Shown: positions 19,136 to 28,775, counted from the stretch's first letter. The stretch is 64,000 bases of DNA from Fontisphaera persica (GCF_024832785.1 NZ_CP116615.1:4402001-4466000), one strand, 5' to 3'. The notes: generated by a model from the sequence alone, not told the origin. Numbers and translations are program-made.

Positions 19136-19885
19136 ATGCAGCCTTTTTCCAATCCTTGGGCCGTGGCCTTCGCCGTCGCGGCTTGTTTATCGTCATTGGC
19201 CAGCCCGGCCGCCGAACCGGGCTTTGTTCCCATTTTTGACGGCAAAACCCTCCAGGGCTGGCACGTCAGCGCCAAAACCGGCCACAGCCGCGCCAGCACC
19301 AACACCTCCGGCGGACGCTGGGTCGTCGAAAACGGCGCCATCGTGGGCAGCCAGGACACCCCGGGCAACGGCGGCATCATCATCACCGATGCCCAATATG
19401 GCGATTTTGAAGTGGCCCTCGAAATGAACAATGACTTCGGCCTCGACAGCGGCCTCTTCCTGCGCAGCACCGAGGACGGCAAGGCCTACCAGGCCATGAT
19501 TGATTACCACGGACGCGGCAATCTGATGGGCATCTACGGCGAGGGCATCGGCGGCTTTGGCGTCTCCACCTTCAACTTCGACGGCGACGTCACCCGCATC
19601 CGCCCCCGCACCAATGCCGTCTTCGCCCTGCCCGTGCTCCCGGCCGCGTGGCCCTATTTCTGGCGGCACGGCCAGTGGAATGAACTGCGCGCCCGCATCG
19701 TCGGCAACCCGCCCACCATCACCACCTGGATTAACGGCGTCAAATTCATGGAATGGACCGACACCCAGAAACGCCTGCCCGAGACCGGCGGCATCGCCCT
19801 CCAAGTCCACGGCGGCGGCAATCTCACCAACACCTTCGTCCGTTATCGCAACATCCGCGTCAAACCACTTCCCCCCAAACAGTGA
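19136..19885 (+). CDS. DUF1080 (3-keto-disaccharide hydrolase-like) secreted protein
   Basis: This 249-residue protein has a signal peptide (PWAVAFAVAACLSSLASPAAE) and one DUF1080 domain, a concanavalin-like beta sandwich. Diagnostic blocks are FVPIFDGKTLQGWHV, then a metal- or sugar-site region YGDFEVALEMNNDFGLDSGLFLRS and IDYHGRGNLMGIYGEG. Some DUF1080 proteins hydrolyse 3-keto-glycosides, others only bind carbohydrate; which applies here is not visible. It is divergent from nuoA. A second DUF1080 gene is near the right end of the window. Confidence 0.85.
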   Translation: MQPFSNPWAVAFAVAACLSSLASPAAEPGFVPIFDGKTLQGWHVSAKTGHSRASTNTSGGRWVVENGAIVGSQDTPGNGGIIITDAQYGDFEVALEMNNDFGLDSGLFLRSTEDGKAYQAMIDYHGRGNLMGIYGEGIGGFGVSTFNFDGDVTRIRPRTNAVFALPVLPAAWPYFWRHGQWNELRARIVGNPPTITTWINGVKFMEWTDTQKRLPETGGIALQVHGGGNLTNTFVRYRNIRVKPLPPKQ

Positions 19886-19939
19886 AATTGCGGCGCGCGC
19901 GCCAACCTCGCCACGCCGTCCATTGACGCCCCAGCTATA

Positions 19940-21049
19940 ATGACCCGCGTGTTGCGCATCGGGTCATTGCCGTTGGCCACCAACTTGTGCCTGGCTCCAC
20001 TCGCCGGGTACACCAATCTGCCCTTTCGCCTGACCATCCGCGAAATCGGCGGCGTCGGCCTCTGCACCACCGACCTCGTCAACGCCCGCTCCCTCCTCGA
20101 ACGCCGTGCCAAAGCCATTAAACTGGTGGAAACCTGCCCCGCCGACTCCCCCCTCGCCGTCCAGCTTTTCGGCGCCGTCCCCGAAGAAATGCGCGAGGCC
20201 GCCCAACTCGTCGAGTCCCTCGGCATCGCCGCCATTGACATCAACATGGGCTGCCCCGCCCGCAAAGTCTGCCGTGTGGGCGGCGGCGCCGCCATGATGG
20301 CCGATTTGAACAAAACCACCGCGCTGGTGCGCCAGGTCGTGGCCGCCGTCAAGCTCCCCGTCACCGTCAAAATGCGCCTCGGCTGGGATGATGACAACAT
20401 CACCGCCCCGGACCTCGCCCGCGCCCTCGAAGATTGCGGCGTGGCCGCTGTCTTTGTGCATGGACGCACCCGCGCCCAAGGCTTTGGCGGCACCGTCAAC
20501 CTCGCCGGCATCCGCCAGGTCGTGCAGGCCGTGCGACACATTCCGGTTATCGGCAACGGCGACGTCACCACCCCCCAGGCCGCCAAAATGATGTTGGAAG
20601 TCACCGGCTGCGCCGGCATCAGCATCGGACGCGGCGCCTTTTATGACCCGTGGATTTTTCAGCACACCCTCCATTTCCTGGCCACCGGCGAGTTGCTCCC
20701 CGAACCCTCCCTCGACGAGCGCCTCCGCGTCATGCGCCGCCATCTGGACCGCATGATTGAAATCTTCGGCGAAACCCACGGCTGCCGCATGTTTCGCAAA
20801 ATCGCCCCCTGGTACGCCCGCCGCTTCGGCCCCGCCCATGAATTCACCCGCCGCGTGGCCCTCCTCCAAAGCCGCGCCCACTTCGAGGAAATCGTGGCCC
20901 ATTACCTCCTCTGGCGCCAGCAATTCCTTGACGAACACGGCCAACTCAAACCCAAATACCGACCCCCACCCATGACCGCCAGCTTCATGGCCCCGGACTC
21001 CCCGCTGCCCGCCATCCCCGTCCCCAAAGGCCCCGTCGAGCGCTGGTAA
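19940..21049 (+). CDS. dusB: tRNA-dihydrouridine synthase
   Basis: DusB-type flavoenzymes reduce uridine in the D-loop of tRNA using FMN and NADPH. The 369-residue protein begins with the TIM-barrel FMN block LCLAPLAGYTNLPFRL. The active-site region is INMGCPARKVCRVGGGAAMM with the catalytic Cys. The phosphate-binding end is VIGNGDVTTPQAAKMML plus GCAGISIGRGAFYDPW. A helical tRNA-binding C-terminal domain follows and ends in a short proline-rich tail. It starts 54 bases after the DUF1080 gene and is probably read with the next, unrelated gene. Confidence 0.92.
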   Translation: MTRVLRIGSLPLATNLCLAPLAGYTNLPFRLTIREIGGVGLCTTDLVNARSLLERRAKAIKLVETCPADSPLAVQLFGAVPEEMREAAQLVESLGIAAIDINMGCPARKVCRVGGGAAMMADLNKTTALVRQVVAAVKLPVTVKMRLGWDDDNITAPDLARALEDCGVAAVFVHGRTRAQGFGGTVNLAGIRQVVQAVRHIPVIGNGDVTTPQAAKMMLEVTGCAGISIGRGAFYDPWIFQHTLHFLATGELLPEPSLDERLRVMRRHLDRMIEIFGETHGCRMFRKIAPWYARRFGPAHEFTRRVALLQSRAHFEEIVAHYLLWRQQFLDEHGQLKPKYRPPPMTASFMAPDSPLPAIPVPKGPVERW

Positions 21050-21065
21050 CCTTTCCCCCCAGACC

Positions 21066-22010
21066 ATGCCCACCACCTTCCCCCTCTCCTTTCGCCTGGC
21101 TGCCGCGGCACTGCTCGCCAGCCTCGCCACCTCACTCGCCGCCACCCGCGAGTTGGTCCAGGACCCGAACTTCTTGCACGGATTCCACCTCCTCGCTCCT
21201 GCGCCCGGCAAGGCAGTCATCACCGGTGTTTTGCCGGGGTGGGAACCCGGCCCGCCCCGCTGGAAACTCGCCCAATGGTCCAGCCGTTTCCCCCTGACCA
21301 CCAACCCCATCCTCCACGAACCGCGCTTGTTGATTTTTTCCAACGCCGCCAAGACCGTGACCTTGCGCCGCCTGCCGCCATCCTCCGGCACCGAACTCCA
21401 ATTATCCCTATCCGCCAGTCTGGAATACGCCGGCAAAGCCCGCCAGCCCGGCCAACCGTGGGTACATCTGCTCATCGAACAATCCTTCACCAATCCCCCT
21501 CCTTTAACCCAGTTGGAGCGTGCCGAATTGTCTTTCGCGGCGCGCCTCCTCCTTTGCCGCAAGGTGGACACCCCCGATTACCACCCCTCCCGCCACGCCG
21601 CCCAATTCCTCATGTATTTCACCGTCCAAAACCTCAATCGCCAATCCCCGGGCTACGGCCAATACCTGTGGTTTGGCGTGCCCATTTATGATGACCGCGA
21701 GCGTTTTCCACGCGGCCATCAAGCCCCCGATACCGGCGGCACCCGCATGTTCATCTACAATCCTCCCACCACCGCCTACACCCGCCACAGCCTCCATGAC
21801 GGGCAATGGGTCCAATTCACCGCGGACTTGCTGCCTTTGATTTTGGAAGGATTAAAAACCGCTTGGCAGCGCGGCTTCCTCACCGAATCCCAAAACCTGG
21901 CCGACTACCACCTCTCCGGCATGAACCTTGGCTGGGAAGTGCCCGGCATGTTTGACGTCAGCGCCGCCCTCCGCGCCCTCAGCCTCCAAGTCACCCCTCG
22001 CCACCCATGA
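21066..22010 (+). CDS. hypothetical secreted protein
   Basis: No family is recognised. The 314-residue product starts with a signal peptide (FRLAAAALLASLATSLAATR). The mature part has a beta-sandwich feel: ELVQDPNFLHGFHLLAP, then GWEPGPPRWKLAQWSS, close to secreted carbohydrate-binding or DUF4832-like proteins of Verrucomicrobiota. Late motifs are FGVPIYDDRERFPRGHQ and NLGWEVPGMFDVSAALRALSLQV. It begins 16 bases after dusB, so it is likely in the same transcript. Base use matches its neighbours. Confidence 0.7.
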   Translation: MPTTFPLSFRLAAAALLASLATSLAATRELVQDPNFLHGFHLLAPAPGKAVITGVLPGWEPGPPRWKLAQWSSRFPLTTNPILHEPRLLIFSNAAKTVTLRRLPPSSGTELQLSLSASLEYAGKARQPGQPWVHLLIEQSFTNPPPLTQLERAELSFAARLLLCRKVDTPDYHPSRHAAQFLMYFTVQNLNRQSPGYGQYLWFGVPIYDDRERFPRGHQAPDTGGTRMFIYNPPTTAYTRHSLHDGQWVQFTADLLPLILEGLKTAWQRGFLTESQNLADYHLSGMNLGWEVPGMFDVSAALRALSLQVTPRHP

Positions 22011-22160
22011 CAAACCAGGGCGATGTAGCCCCGCCGGCTTCCCTCGCTTCCGTTTTTTGGGTGGCTGTTTCCTATGGTATAGTCCGCCCAGTCAAGCTTG
22101 GCACGCCCAACGCCCAGCCTCAATTTCCCTCTATCCTTGGCAGACGCCAGGGTGAGGGTC

Positions 22161-22414
22161 TGTAGCGCAGGCGTCCGCGCCTGCGGGTTCACGGAGCCTC
22201 CCGGCTCCGTGATTGCAAAATTGCCGTCGTCAAACACACGCCTCTGGACGCACCAATCCGTACCTCAATCTCGCATTAGCCATAACGTATGGCGTCCACG
22301 AATCGCGTAGCGGAAGTTGGCCCGCAACCCGCAGGCTAAATATGCTAAGGGGCCAAGGGACCAGCGTCAGAATAATCCGCGCAGCTACAATTCCTCCCTC
22401 TCCCCCGGGGAGAG
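22161..22414 (+). repeat. mosaic intergenic repeat, copy A (divergent)
   Basis: This unit starts with TGTAGCGCAGGCGTC, whose inverted completion gives a GC hairpin. A second hairpin follows, with 10-bp perfect arms TCACGGAGCC/GGCTCCGTGA around TCCC. The rest resembles copies B and C with many differences, ending in a CTCTCCCCCGGGGAGAG palindrome. It is the oldest-looking copy. Confidence 0.8.
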
Positions 22415-22418
22415 GACA

Positions 22419-22730
22419 TGTAGCGCAGGCGTCTCGCCTGCGAGTTCACGGAGCCTCCCGGCTCCGTGATTGCAGAATTGCCGTCGTCAAACAGACGCCC
22501 TTGGGATTACCAGTCCGTTCATCAATTTCTCATGTGCCATAACTTAGGCACCCAGCAAACCAAGGGGCCAAGGTTAGGATAATCCGCGCAGCTAAAAATC
22601 CTCCCTCTCCCCCCGGGGAGAGGGTCAGGGTGAGGGGCCTCTTCTCCCTCTTCGTTCCCTTCGTTTCCTTCTGTTAAAAATTTGTGTCCATTCGTGTCTA
22701 TTCGTGTCCATTCGTGGTTAGTGTTTCCCC
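22419..22730 (+). repeat. mosaic intergenic repeat, copy B
   Basis: This unit has the same module order as copy A and is nearly identical to copy C over about 290 bases: GCAGGCG hairpin, CACGGAGCC hairpin, a unique stretch with CAAACAGACGCCC, the CCTCTCC/GGAGAGG hairpin, a GTCAGGGTGAGGGG tail, and a run of 10-bp tandem repeats (TTCGTGTCCA-type) at 22681-22717. Confidence 0.85.
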
Positions 22731-22792
22731 CTTAACACTTTCTGCCCCCTTTCCCCTCCACCCCATCGTTGTAAAAGGCCAAGGTGAGGCGG

Positions 22793-23085
22793 TGTAGCGC
22801 AGGCGTCCTCGCCTGCGGGTTCACGGAGCCTCCCGGCTCCGTCATTGCAGAATTGCCGTCGTCAAACAGACGCCCTTGGGATTACCAGTCCGTTCATCAA
22901 TTTCTCATGTGCCATAACTTAGGCACCCAGCAGACCAAGGGGCCAAGGCTAGGAAAAAATCCTCCCTCCCCTCTCGGGGAGAGGGTCAGGGTGAGGGGCC
23001 TCTTCTCCCTCTTCGTTCCCTTCGTTTCCTTCTGTTAAAAATTCGTGTCTATTCGTGTCCATTCGTGGTTAGTGTTTCCCCCCTT
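22793..23085 (+). repeat. mosaic intergenic repeat, copy C
   Basis: This is a near-identical copy of unit B, in the same orientation, 374 bases downstream. It differs by small indels and by one change in the CACGGAGCC hairpin (CCGTCATT instead of CCGTGATT) that breaks the outer base pairs. It ends with two to three TTCGTGTCCA-type 10-bp repeats. Confidence 0.85.
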
Positions 23086-23279
23086 TCACGCGCTCTGCCC
23101 CCTTTTCCTCGATTAAACACAAAAAAGGTGTTACCCTGATGCCCCCAGAAAATCAGAACGAATGAAACCGGCGGGCCTGACCCTTCCGCCCTCCCTCGGT
23201 AACCTTTATTCTGAATCCAATCGCCGTCCGCCGGTGACGTATTCACGGCTTGCAGCCACGCTCACTCCTCCTTAAGTTC

Positions 23280-25280
23280 ATGCCCATGCAAGCCATTCTT
23301 GTGTCGCTGTTCAGGCGCACCTGCGCCGGCCTGGGGCTGGCGCTCTGCTGCGCCGGCTTTGCCTTCTCCCTCATGAGTGCGCCGCCCTCTACCAACGCCT
23401 TTTACCCGGCCAACCGTCCCCCGCTCCAACCCGCCAAATTTGCCGCCCTGCCGGTGGGCGCCATCCGGCCCGACGGCTGGCTGCTGCGCCAGCTCACCTT
23501 GCAGGCCAGCGGCCTGACCGGCCATCTCGACGAGTTCTGGCCCTCCCTGCGCGACTCCGCCTGGAAGGGCGGCCCCGGCGACGCCTGGGAGCGCGGGCCG
23601 TATTATCTGGACGGCCTCGTGCCCCTGGCATGGCAACTGGACGACCCCAAACTCAAGGCCATCGCCCAAAAATACCTCGATTTCATCCTTGCCAGCAGCC
23701 AGCCCAACGGCTGGTTTGGCCCCGAGAAAAACAAGGACCGCTGGCCCCTGGCCGTCGCCGCCAAAGTCCTCATGCAATACCACGAAGCCACCGGCGACCC
23801 CCGCGCCCTGCAAGTGCTCCAAAATTATCTGCGCTACCTCCGCGACAACCCGCCGGACTGGCCCGACCGCGAATGGCGCGGCGTGCGCGCCATGGAGCAC
23901 GCCGTCCTGGCCCTCTGGTACTACAACCGCACCGGCGACGCCGACGCCCTGCGCGTGCTGGAATCCATCCATCGCAACAGCTTTGATTGGATGGGTTACT
24001 TCATCGAGTTTCCCTTCCGCGAGCCGCGCCATCGCCCTCCTCATCCCCTCCGCCACGACACCCACGTCGTCAACCTCGCCATGGCCATCAAGTACCCCGG
24101 CCTCTGGCTGCAATGCTCTGGTGACGCCCGCGCCCATCATGCCCTTTACGCCGCCATGCACAACCTCGACCAATTCCACGGCCAGGTCGGCGGGCGCTTC
24201 GGCGGCGACGAGCACCTCGCCGGCCGTCATCCCTACCAGGGCACTGAGCTGTGCGCCATCGTCGAGTACATGTACTCCCTGGAAAAACTCATCGAATACC
24301 TCGGCGACCCCGCCCTCGCCGACCGCCTGGAAATGCTGGCCTATAATTGCAAACCCGCCACCTGCACCCCGGATTACTGGGCCCATCAATACGACCAGCA
24401 GGCCAATCAAGTCCTCGTTTCCCGCGCCAAACGCCGCTGGACCACCAACGGCGATGACTCCAACCTCTACGGCCTCGAGCCGAACTTCGGCTGTTGCACC
24501 GCCAACATGCACCAGGGCTGGCCCAAACTCGTCGCCCACCTCTGGATGGCCACCCCCGATAATGGCCTCGCCGCCATCGCCTACGGCCCCTGCCGTGTCC
24601 ACGCCCAGGTGGCTGACGGCGCCCAGACCACCCTCCACGTCGAAACCGATTACCCCTTTGACGAAACCATTAAAGTGACCGTCCACCTCGACCGCCCCGC
24701 CGCCTTCCCCCTCTACCTGCGCATCCCCACCTGGGCCACCAGCGCCACCCTCAAAGTGGGCTCCCGCACCCTCAAGGCCGCACCCGGCAGTTTTTTGCAG
24801 GTGCAACGCAACTGGAAAAATGGCGACACCCTGGCGCTTCACCTCCCCATGCCCCTGCGAATCGAACGGCGGTATAATAACAGCGCCGCCATCCTGCGCG
24901 GCCCCCTTTATTTCTCGCTCCGCATCGGGGAGCAGTTCAAAGAATTACAGCGCCATCATCCCTCCCTGCCCGTCGTGGATTGGGAAGTCCATCCTACCAC
25001 CCCGTGGAATTACGCCCTGCTGGTGGACGAAAAGAATCCCCAGAAAAGTTTCAAACTGCGCCGCCTGCCGGTCGGCCCCATGCCCTTTGACAATGCCGCC
25101 GCACCCGTGGTGTTGACGGGCAAAGGCCGCCGCTTGCCGGAGTGGGGATTGGAACAAAACAGCGCCGCCGCGCCACCGCCCAGTCCGGTGAGCGCCGTTG
25201 GCCCATGGGAAACCCTCGAATTGATTCCTTACGGCTGCACCCGCCTGCGCATCACCGAATTTCCGGTGCTGGCAAAGTAG
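23280..25280 (+). CDS. GH127/DUF1680 glycoside hydrolase, secreted
   Basis: This 666-residue protein belongs to the beta-L-arabinofuranosidase family (GH127, DUF1680), which removes L-arabinose from plant-type glycans. The chosen start MPMQAILVSLF begins a signal peptide (LGLALCCAGFAFSLMS); an in-frame start 30 bases upstream is possible. Then come PAKFAALPVGAIRPDGWLLRQL, an (alpha/alpha)6 barrel with WYYNRTGDAD and GTELCAIVEYMYSLE, and FGCCTANMHQGWPKL, the family's Cys-rich zinc-site block. A beta-sandwich domain with PLYLRIPTWA follows. The CC pair in GCCTANM fits the cysteine nucleophile proposed for GH127. Export suggests extracellular or periplasmic polysaccharide use. Confidence 0.88.
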   Translation: MPMQAILVSLFRRTCAGLGLALCCAGFAFSLMSAPPSTNAFYPANRPPLQPAKFAALPVGAIRPDGWLLRQLTLQASGLTGHLDEFWPSLRDSAWKGGPGDAWERGPYYLDGLVPLAWQLDDPKLKAIAQKYLDFILASSQPNGWFGPEKNKDRWPLAVAAKVLMQYHEATGDPRALQVLQNYLRYLRDNPPDWPDREWRGVRAMEHAVLALWYYNRTGDADALRVLESIHRNSFDWMGYFIEFPFREPRHRPPHPLRHDTHVVNLAMAIKYPGLWLQCSGDARAHHALYAAMHNLDQFHGQVGGRFGGDEHLAGRHPYQGTELCAIVEYMYSLEKLIEYLGDPALADRLEMLAYNCKPATCTPDYWAHQYDQQANQVLVSRAKRRWTTNGDDSNLYGLEPNFGCCTANMHQGWPKLVAHLWMATPDNGLAAIAYGPCRVHAQVADGAQTTLHVETDYPFDETIKVTVHLDRPAAFPLYLRIPTWATSATLKVGSRTLKAAPGSFLQVQRNWKNGDTLALHLPMPLRIERRYNNSAAILRGPLYFSLRIGEQFKELQRHHPSLPVVDWEVHPTTPWNYALLVDEKNPQKSFKLRRLPVGPMPFDNAAAPVVLTGKGRRLPEWGLEQNSAAAPPPSPVSAVGPWETLELIPYGCTRLRITEFPVLAK

Positions 25281-25288
25281 CCACGCCC

Positions 25289-26275
25289 TCACGGCCCGGG
25301 CCAGCGCGTGCCATCAGTAAATTGCGTCTCGCGCAACTCGATAATCGCCTTGCGCGCATCCGGCGGGATGACCAGATTTTTGAACTCCAGCTCCGCCTCG
25401 CTCTGTTTCTCCACCAGCGGCGTTTCGCCCGCCACCAGGAAAGCCTCCTTCTCGCCCAGCGGATTCGCCCCCGCATCCAGAAAGTACATCTTCACCGTCA
25501 CTTTCCGCAGGGCCTTGTTCGCGTGATTTTTCGCCGTCACCTTCACCCCCTTTTCCGCCCCGCTCCCCGTGAACTCCACAAAATCCAATTGTACCGGCCG
25601 CCGCCGATTGCCGAACTCCAGCGGCACCACCGGCTCCGGCGCCGGCGGTGGCTTGGGCGGCTCCGCCTCCACCGGTGGCGCAGGGCGGGACGACGATGGC
25701 CCGGCCGGCCGGCTGCTGCTGCTCTTGCTGCTTTGCGCCCCGCTGGCCGCCGCCTTGGCGGCGATTTGCGCCAGTTGCGCCAGAAACGCCTGCACCTTTT
25801 GCGGGTCCGCCTCAAACTTCGGCGTCAGGCCCTGCTCCAAATCCAGAGTGATTGCGCGCTCTTTTTCGTTGAGCATCAAGCTCAGCGCATGGATGCGCCA
25901 ATGATTGTCCTCCCGCTTCAAGCTGTACTCCGTATGCAAACGGGCCTTCCCCAGCGTCTCCACCGTCTGACACCGCGCCGTATCCCCCTCCACCTGCGGC
26001 TCCCCCACCTCCGTTTCCGTTTTCACTGACGCCATGCCGGCATTGACACTGTTGCCGGGCTTGAAGTGCTTTTGCGCGGCGCGGGTCAGCAACTTGCGGG
26101 CTTTCTCGGCGTCCTGTTGCTTGTTGGCGTCCACCCAATCCTTGACCACCTTCCGCACCGCCGCCGCCTCATCCCCTCCCGCGGCCGCCAGGGCCGGAAA
26201 ACCGGCGCCGGCCCCCACCAGACAAGCAAGGGCAAACCACCACCAACTTCCGCTCCACACGCGGCGGCCATTCAT
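25289..26275 (-). CDS. hypothetical secreted protein
   Basis: This product has no recognised family. From MNGRRVWSGSWWWFALACLVG it has 328 residues with a clear signal peptide. The N-terminal mature part is helical and charged (EAAAVRKVVKDWVDANKQQDAEKARKLL), like NTF2- or DUF4878-type lipid-associated folds. A low-complexity Ser/Pro linker (KSSSSRPAGPSSSRPAPP, about residues 205-225) follows. The C-terminal domain looks like a beta-sandwich (VQLDFVEFTGSGAEKGVKVTAKNH) resembling FxLYD-type domains. It converges with the GH127 gene, 8 bases apart. Confidence 0.6.
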   Translation of the reverse strand: MNGRRVWSGSWWWFALACLVGAGAGFPALAAAGGDEAAAVRKVVKDWVDANKQQDAEKARKLLTRAAQKHFKPGNSVNAGMASVKTETEVGEPQVEGDTARCQTVETLGKARLHTEYSLKREDNHWRIHALSLMLNEKERAITLDLEQGLTPKFEADPQKVQAFLAQLAQIAAKAAASGAQSSKSSSSRPAGPSSSRPAPPVEAEPPKPPPAPEPVVPLEFGNRRRPVQLDFVEFTGSGAEKGVKVTAKNHANKALRKVTVKMYFLDAGANPLGEKEAFLVAGETPLVEKQSEAELEFKNLVIPPDARKAIIELRETQFTDGTRWPGP

Positions 26276-26397
26276 CCGGCAAGGCAAGGCTGTCTTCATA
26301 AACATTCGAGGCTGTACCCCCACAATCTACGCCCCCGCCCGCAAAAGGAAAACAGAAAAGGCCTGCCCAAATCCGATTTTTATGACATTTTATCCTC

Positions 26398-28518
26398 ATG
26401 GGACGCGTTATTTTGGGGTGCTTCCTGACCCTGGCCCTGGCCGCCGGCGCCCACGCCGCCGCGCGCACCAAGGCCGCCCTTTGGCTCGAATACGAAGCCG
26501 CCCGCCCTGGCGACACCCTCTGGGCCGGCGTGCAGCTCCGGATGCCCGGCAAACTCCACACCTACTGGCAATACGGTGGCGATGCCGGCGGCCCCACCGA
26601 AATCCAATGGCAACTCCCCCCGTTCATCAAACCCGGCCCGATTCACTGGCCGGTGCCCGAGAAACATGAAGACTCCGGCCTCTTCACTTATGTTTATTAT
26701 CAGGAAGCGGTCCTCCTGGTGCCCTTGCACATCGCCTCCAATGCCCCGGCCGGCTCCGTGGAACTCCGCGCCAAAGTCTCCTGGCTGGAATGTGAACTGA
26801 CCTGTCTCCCCGGCGCGGCCGAAGTTTCCGCCTCCCTCGTCATCGGCCCCGAGCCACGCCCTTCCCCCCGCGCCTCCGCGCTCACCGCGGCCCGCCAGCA
26901 ACTTCCCCAGACCGGCGCCAAAGTCACCGCCCGCTGGGATGCGCCTCGCGGAGATGTCCGCTTCCTCGACCTGCAATGGGACGCTGGCCCCGGCACCGAG
27001 GCCCCCGATTTTTTTCCCTTGCCCGATGAATCCTACTCCGTGGCCGGAGCAACCACCGTCAAAGCCTTGGCGCCAGGCCGATGGCTCTTGCGCAAGGAAG
27101 TCAAACGCCAGGGCCAGCGCTGGCCAGCGCGCCTCCCAGGCCTGCTGGTGGCGCAATTCAATGGGCAAATCCGCGGCTTCTCCGTGGAATTGACGCCCGC
27201 CGGGGACGGACCCACCGCCGCCCCTTCGCCGCCCGGCCAGGCGGCGGCCCGGCCCGGACTATGGGTTTATTTGGCCCAATTGCTCGGCGCCTTTCTGGGG
27301 GGCTTCATCTTGAATTTCATGCCCTGCGTGCTGCCCGTCGTATCCCTGAAAATCCTCAGCTTTGTGAATCAAGGACATTCCCAACCCCGGGAAGTGCGGC
27401 GGCTGGGTTTAATCTATGGGGTGGGGGTTCTCACTTCCTTCCTCGTCCTGGCCCTCGTGGTCCTGGGCGCGCGCCTGGCCGGGCAGGGGGTAAGCTGGGG
27501 CATCCAACTGCAAAACCCCGTCTTTGTCATGGTGCTGGCCGTCGTCATGACCCTCGTGGGACTCAACCTCTTTGGCGTGTTTGAAATCATGCCCGCCAGC
27601 GGCCTGCTCGGCGCCGCCTCCACTCTCGCCGCCAAAGAAGGCGCCGCCGGAGCCTTTTTCAACGGCGTGCTCGCCACCTTTCTCGCCACCGCCTGCACCG
27701 CCCCCATCCTGGGCGCGGCCGTGGGCTTTGCCTTCACCCAACCCTGGCCCGGCCTCATCATTCCCTTCTTTCTGGTCATCGGCCTGGGCATGGCCCTCCC
27801 CTACGTCGTGCTCTCCTTTAACCCGTCCTGGCTCAAATGGCTGCCCAAACCAGGCGCCTGGATGGAGCGTTTCAAACAATTCATGGGCTTCCCCATGCTC
27901 GCCACCACCGTCTGGCTCCTGAGCCTGGCCGTCGAAGCCCTGGGCGCAAACCGCGCCCTCTGGCTGGGCATGGTCCTCCTCCTGGTCGCTCTCGCCGCCT
28001 GGATTTACGGCGTTTGGGTCCAAGGCCAGGGACGCAAAGCCGCCTGGCTACCCATCGCCCTCCTGGCCGCCCTGTCCCTCTTTTTCCTGGAAAACCTCGC
28101 GCGCTGGCGTCATCCCCCGGAACCCACCACCGGCGCGGAGGAAATCATCCGCTTGCATCCCAACGGCATCGAGTGGCGCCGCTGGAGCCCGGAAGCCCTC
28201 GCCGCCGCCCGGGCCCAAGGGCGGCCTGTGCTCGTGGACTTCACCGCCTCCTGGTGCCTCACCTGCAAGCTCAACGCCAAAACCAGCCTCGAAATCCCTG
28301 TAGTGCGCGAAAAACTCAAAGCCATCAACGCCGTGGCCCTCTTGGAAAACAGCTACCGCAAAAACCAGACTGTCCTTGACGAGCTGGCCCGCCACGGACG
28401 CGCCGGCGTGCCCCTGGTCCTCGTCTATCCCAAAGACCCCAACAAACCGCCCATCATCCTCCCCGAACTCCTCACCCCGCGCCTCGTGTTGGATGCCTTG
28501 GAGCAGGCCGCCCGCTGA
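26398..28518 (+). CDS. DsbD/ScsB-type thiol:disulfide reductase
   Basis: This 706-residue protein moves reducing power across the inner membrane to periplasmic thiol proteins. It has three parts. Residues 20-280 are a periplasmic immunoglobulin-like domain similar to the ScsB/DsbD alpha domain, with the cysteine pair region WLECELTCLPG. Residues 290-560 form an eight-helix DsbD membrane domain with the redox motifs NFMPCVLPVVSLK and ATACTAPILGAA. The C-terminal thioredoxin-like domain has the active site ASWCLTCKLN (residues about 618-627) and PLVLVYPKD. It begins with a hydrophobic signal. Targets may be cytochrome c assembly or copper-resistance proteins. The divergent partner across the 122-bp upstream spacer is the secreted hypothetical. 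Confidence 0.9.
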   Translation: MGRVILGCFLTLALAAGAHAAARTKAALWLEYEAARPGDTLWAGVQLRMPGKLHTYWQYGGDAGGPTEIQWQLPPFIKPGPIHWPVPEKHEDSGLFTYVYYQEAVLLVPLHIASNAPAGSVELRAKVSWLECELTCLPGAAEVSASLVIGPEPRPSPRASALTAARQQLPQTGAKVTARWDAPRGDVRFLDLQWDAGPGTEAPDFFPLPDESYSVAGATTVKALAPGRWLLRKEVKRQGQRWPARLPGLLVAQFNGQIRGFSVELTPAGDGPTAAPSPPGQAAARPGLWVYLAQLLGAFLGGFILNFMPCVLPVVSLKILSFVNQGHSQPREVRRLGLIYGVGVLTSFLVLALVVLGARLAGQGVSWGIQLQNPVFVMVLAVVMTLVGLNLFGVFEIMPASGLLGAASTLAAKEGAAGAFFNGVLATFLATACTAPILGAAVGFAFTQPWPGLIIPFFLVIGLGMALPYVVLSFNPSWLKWLPKPGAWMERFKQFMGFPMLATTVWLLSLAVEALGANRALWLGMVLLLVALAAWIYGVWVQGQGRKAAWLPIALLAALSLFFLENLARWRHPPEPTTGAEEIIRLHPNGIEWRRWSPEALAAARAQGRPVLVDFTASWCLTCKLNAKTSLEIPVVREKLKAINAVALLENSYRKNQTVLDELARHGRAGVPLVLVYPKDPNKPPIILPELLTPRLVLDALEQAAR

Positions 28519-28531
28519 CCCCCGCCCTCCC

Positions 28532-28747
28532 TCACCGCGACTCCTCCTCCGGCATGCGTGGCTCCGCCGCCGGCGCTTCGCCCGTCAGGGGCTCCGGCAG
28601 CGGCTCCGAAATCCGGTGTTCTTCTCCCAGCCACTTCCCCAAATCAATCAACCGGCACCGTTGGGAGCAGAACGGCCCAAATTCACCCGCAAACCAATCC
28701 CCCACCTTTTTGCAGGTGGGACACTTCACCCGTCGTGGCACTGCCAT
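28532..28747 (-). CDS. yacG: YacG-like zinc-binding DNA gyrase inhibitor
   Basis: This 71-residue zinc protein of the YacG family binds GyrB and inhibits gyrase in E. coli. Cys9 and Cys12 (KCPTC) and Cys27 and Cys31 (CSQRC) form the zinc site. The diagnostic end [16 protein letters not shown] is intact, and an acidic/proline tail follows. It converges with the DsbD-type gene (14 bases apart) and is 28 bases beyond the end of the GH42 gene on the same strand. Confidence 0.92.
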   Translation of the reverse strand: MAVPRRVKCPTCKKVGDWFAGEFGPFCSQRCRLIDLGKWLGEEHRISEPLPEPLTGEAPAAEPRMPEEESR

Positions 28748-28775
28748 GCGGCCATCTTACCATGCCCGGCAACTC

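Larger units (their letters stand above)
22011..23279. other. 1.27 kb gene-free block filled with repeats
   Basis: No reading frame here looks like protein. The block contains three long direct-repeat units, each assembled from short hairpin modules and short 10-bp tandem repeats. The only other signal is a TATAGT hexamer near 22078 with a weak upstream TTGGGT about 15 bases away; this could be a plus-strand promoter, but nothing coding follows it. Confidence 0.7.

Noticed and set aside
22161-23085. Possible CRISPR array in the repeat block
   Set aside because: Only three long units with variable spacing and internal hairpins; no short repeats with uniform spacers and no cas genes.
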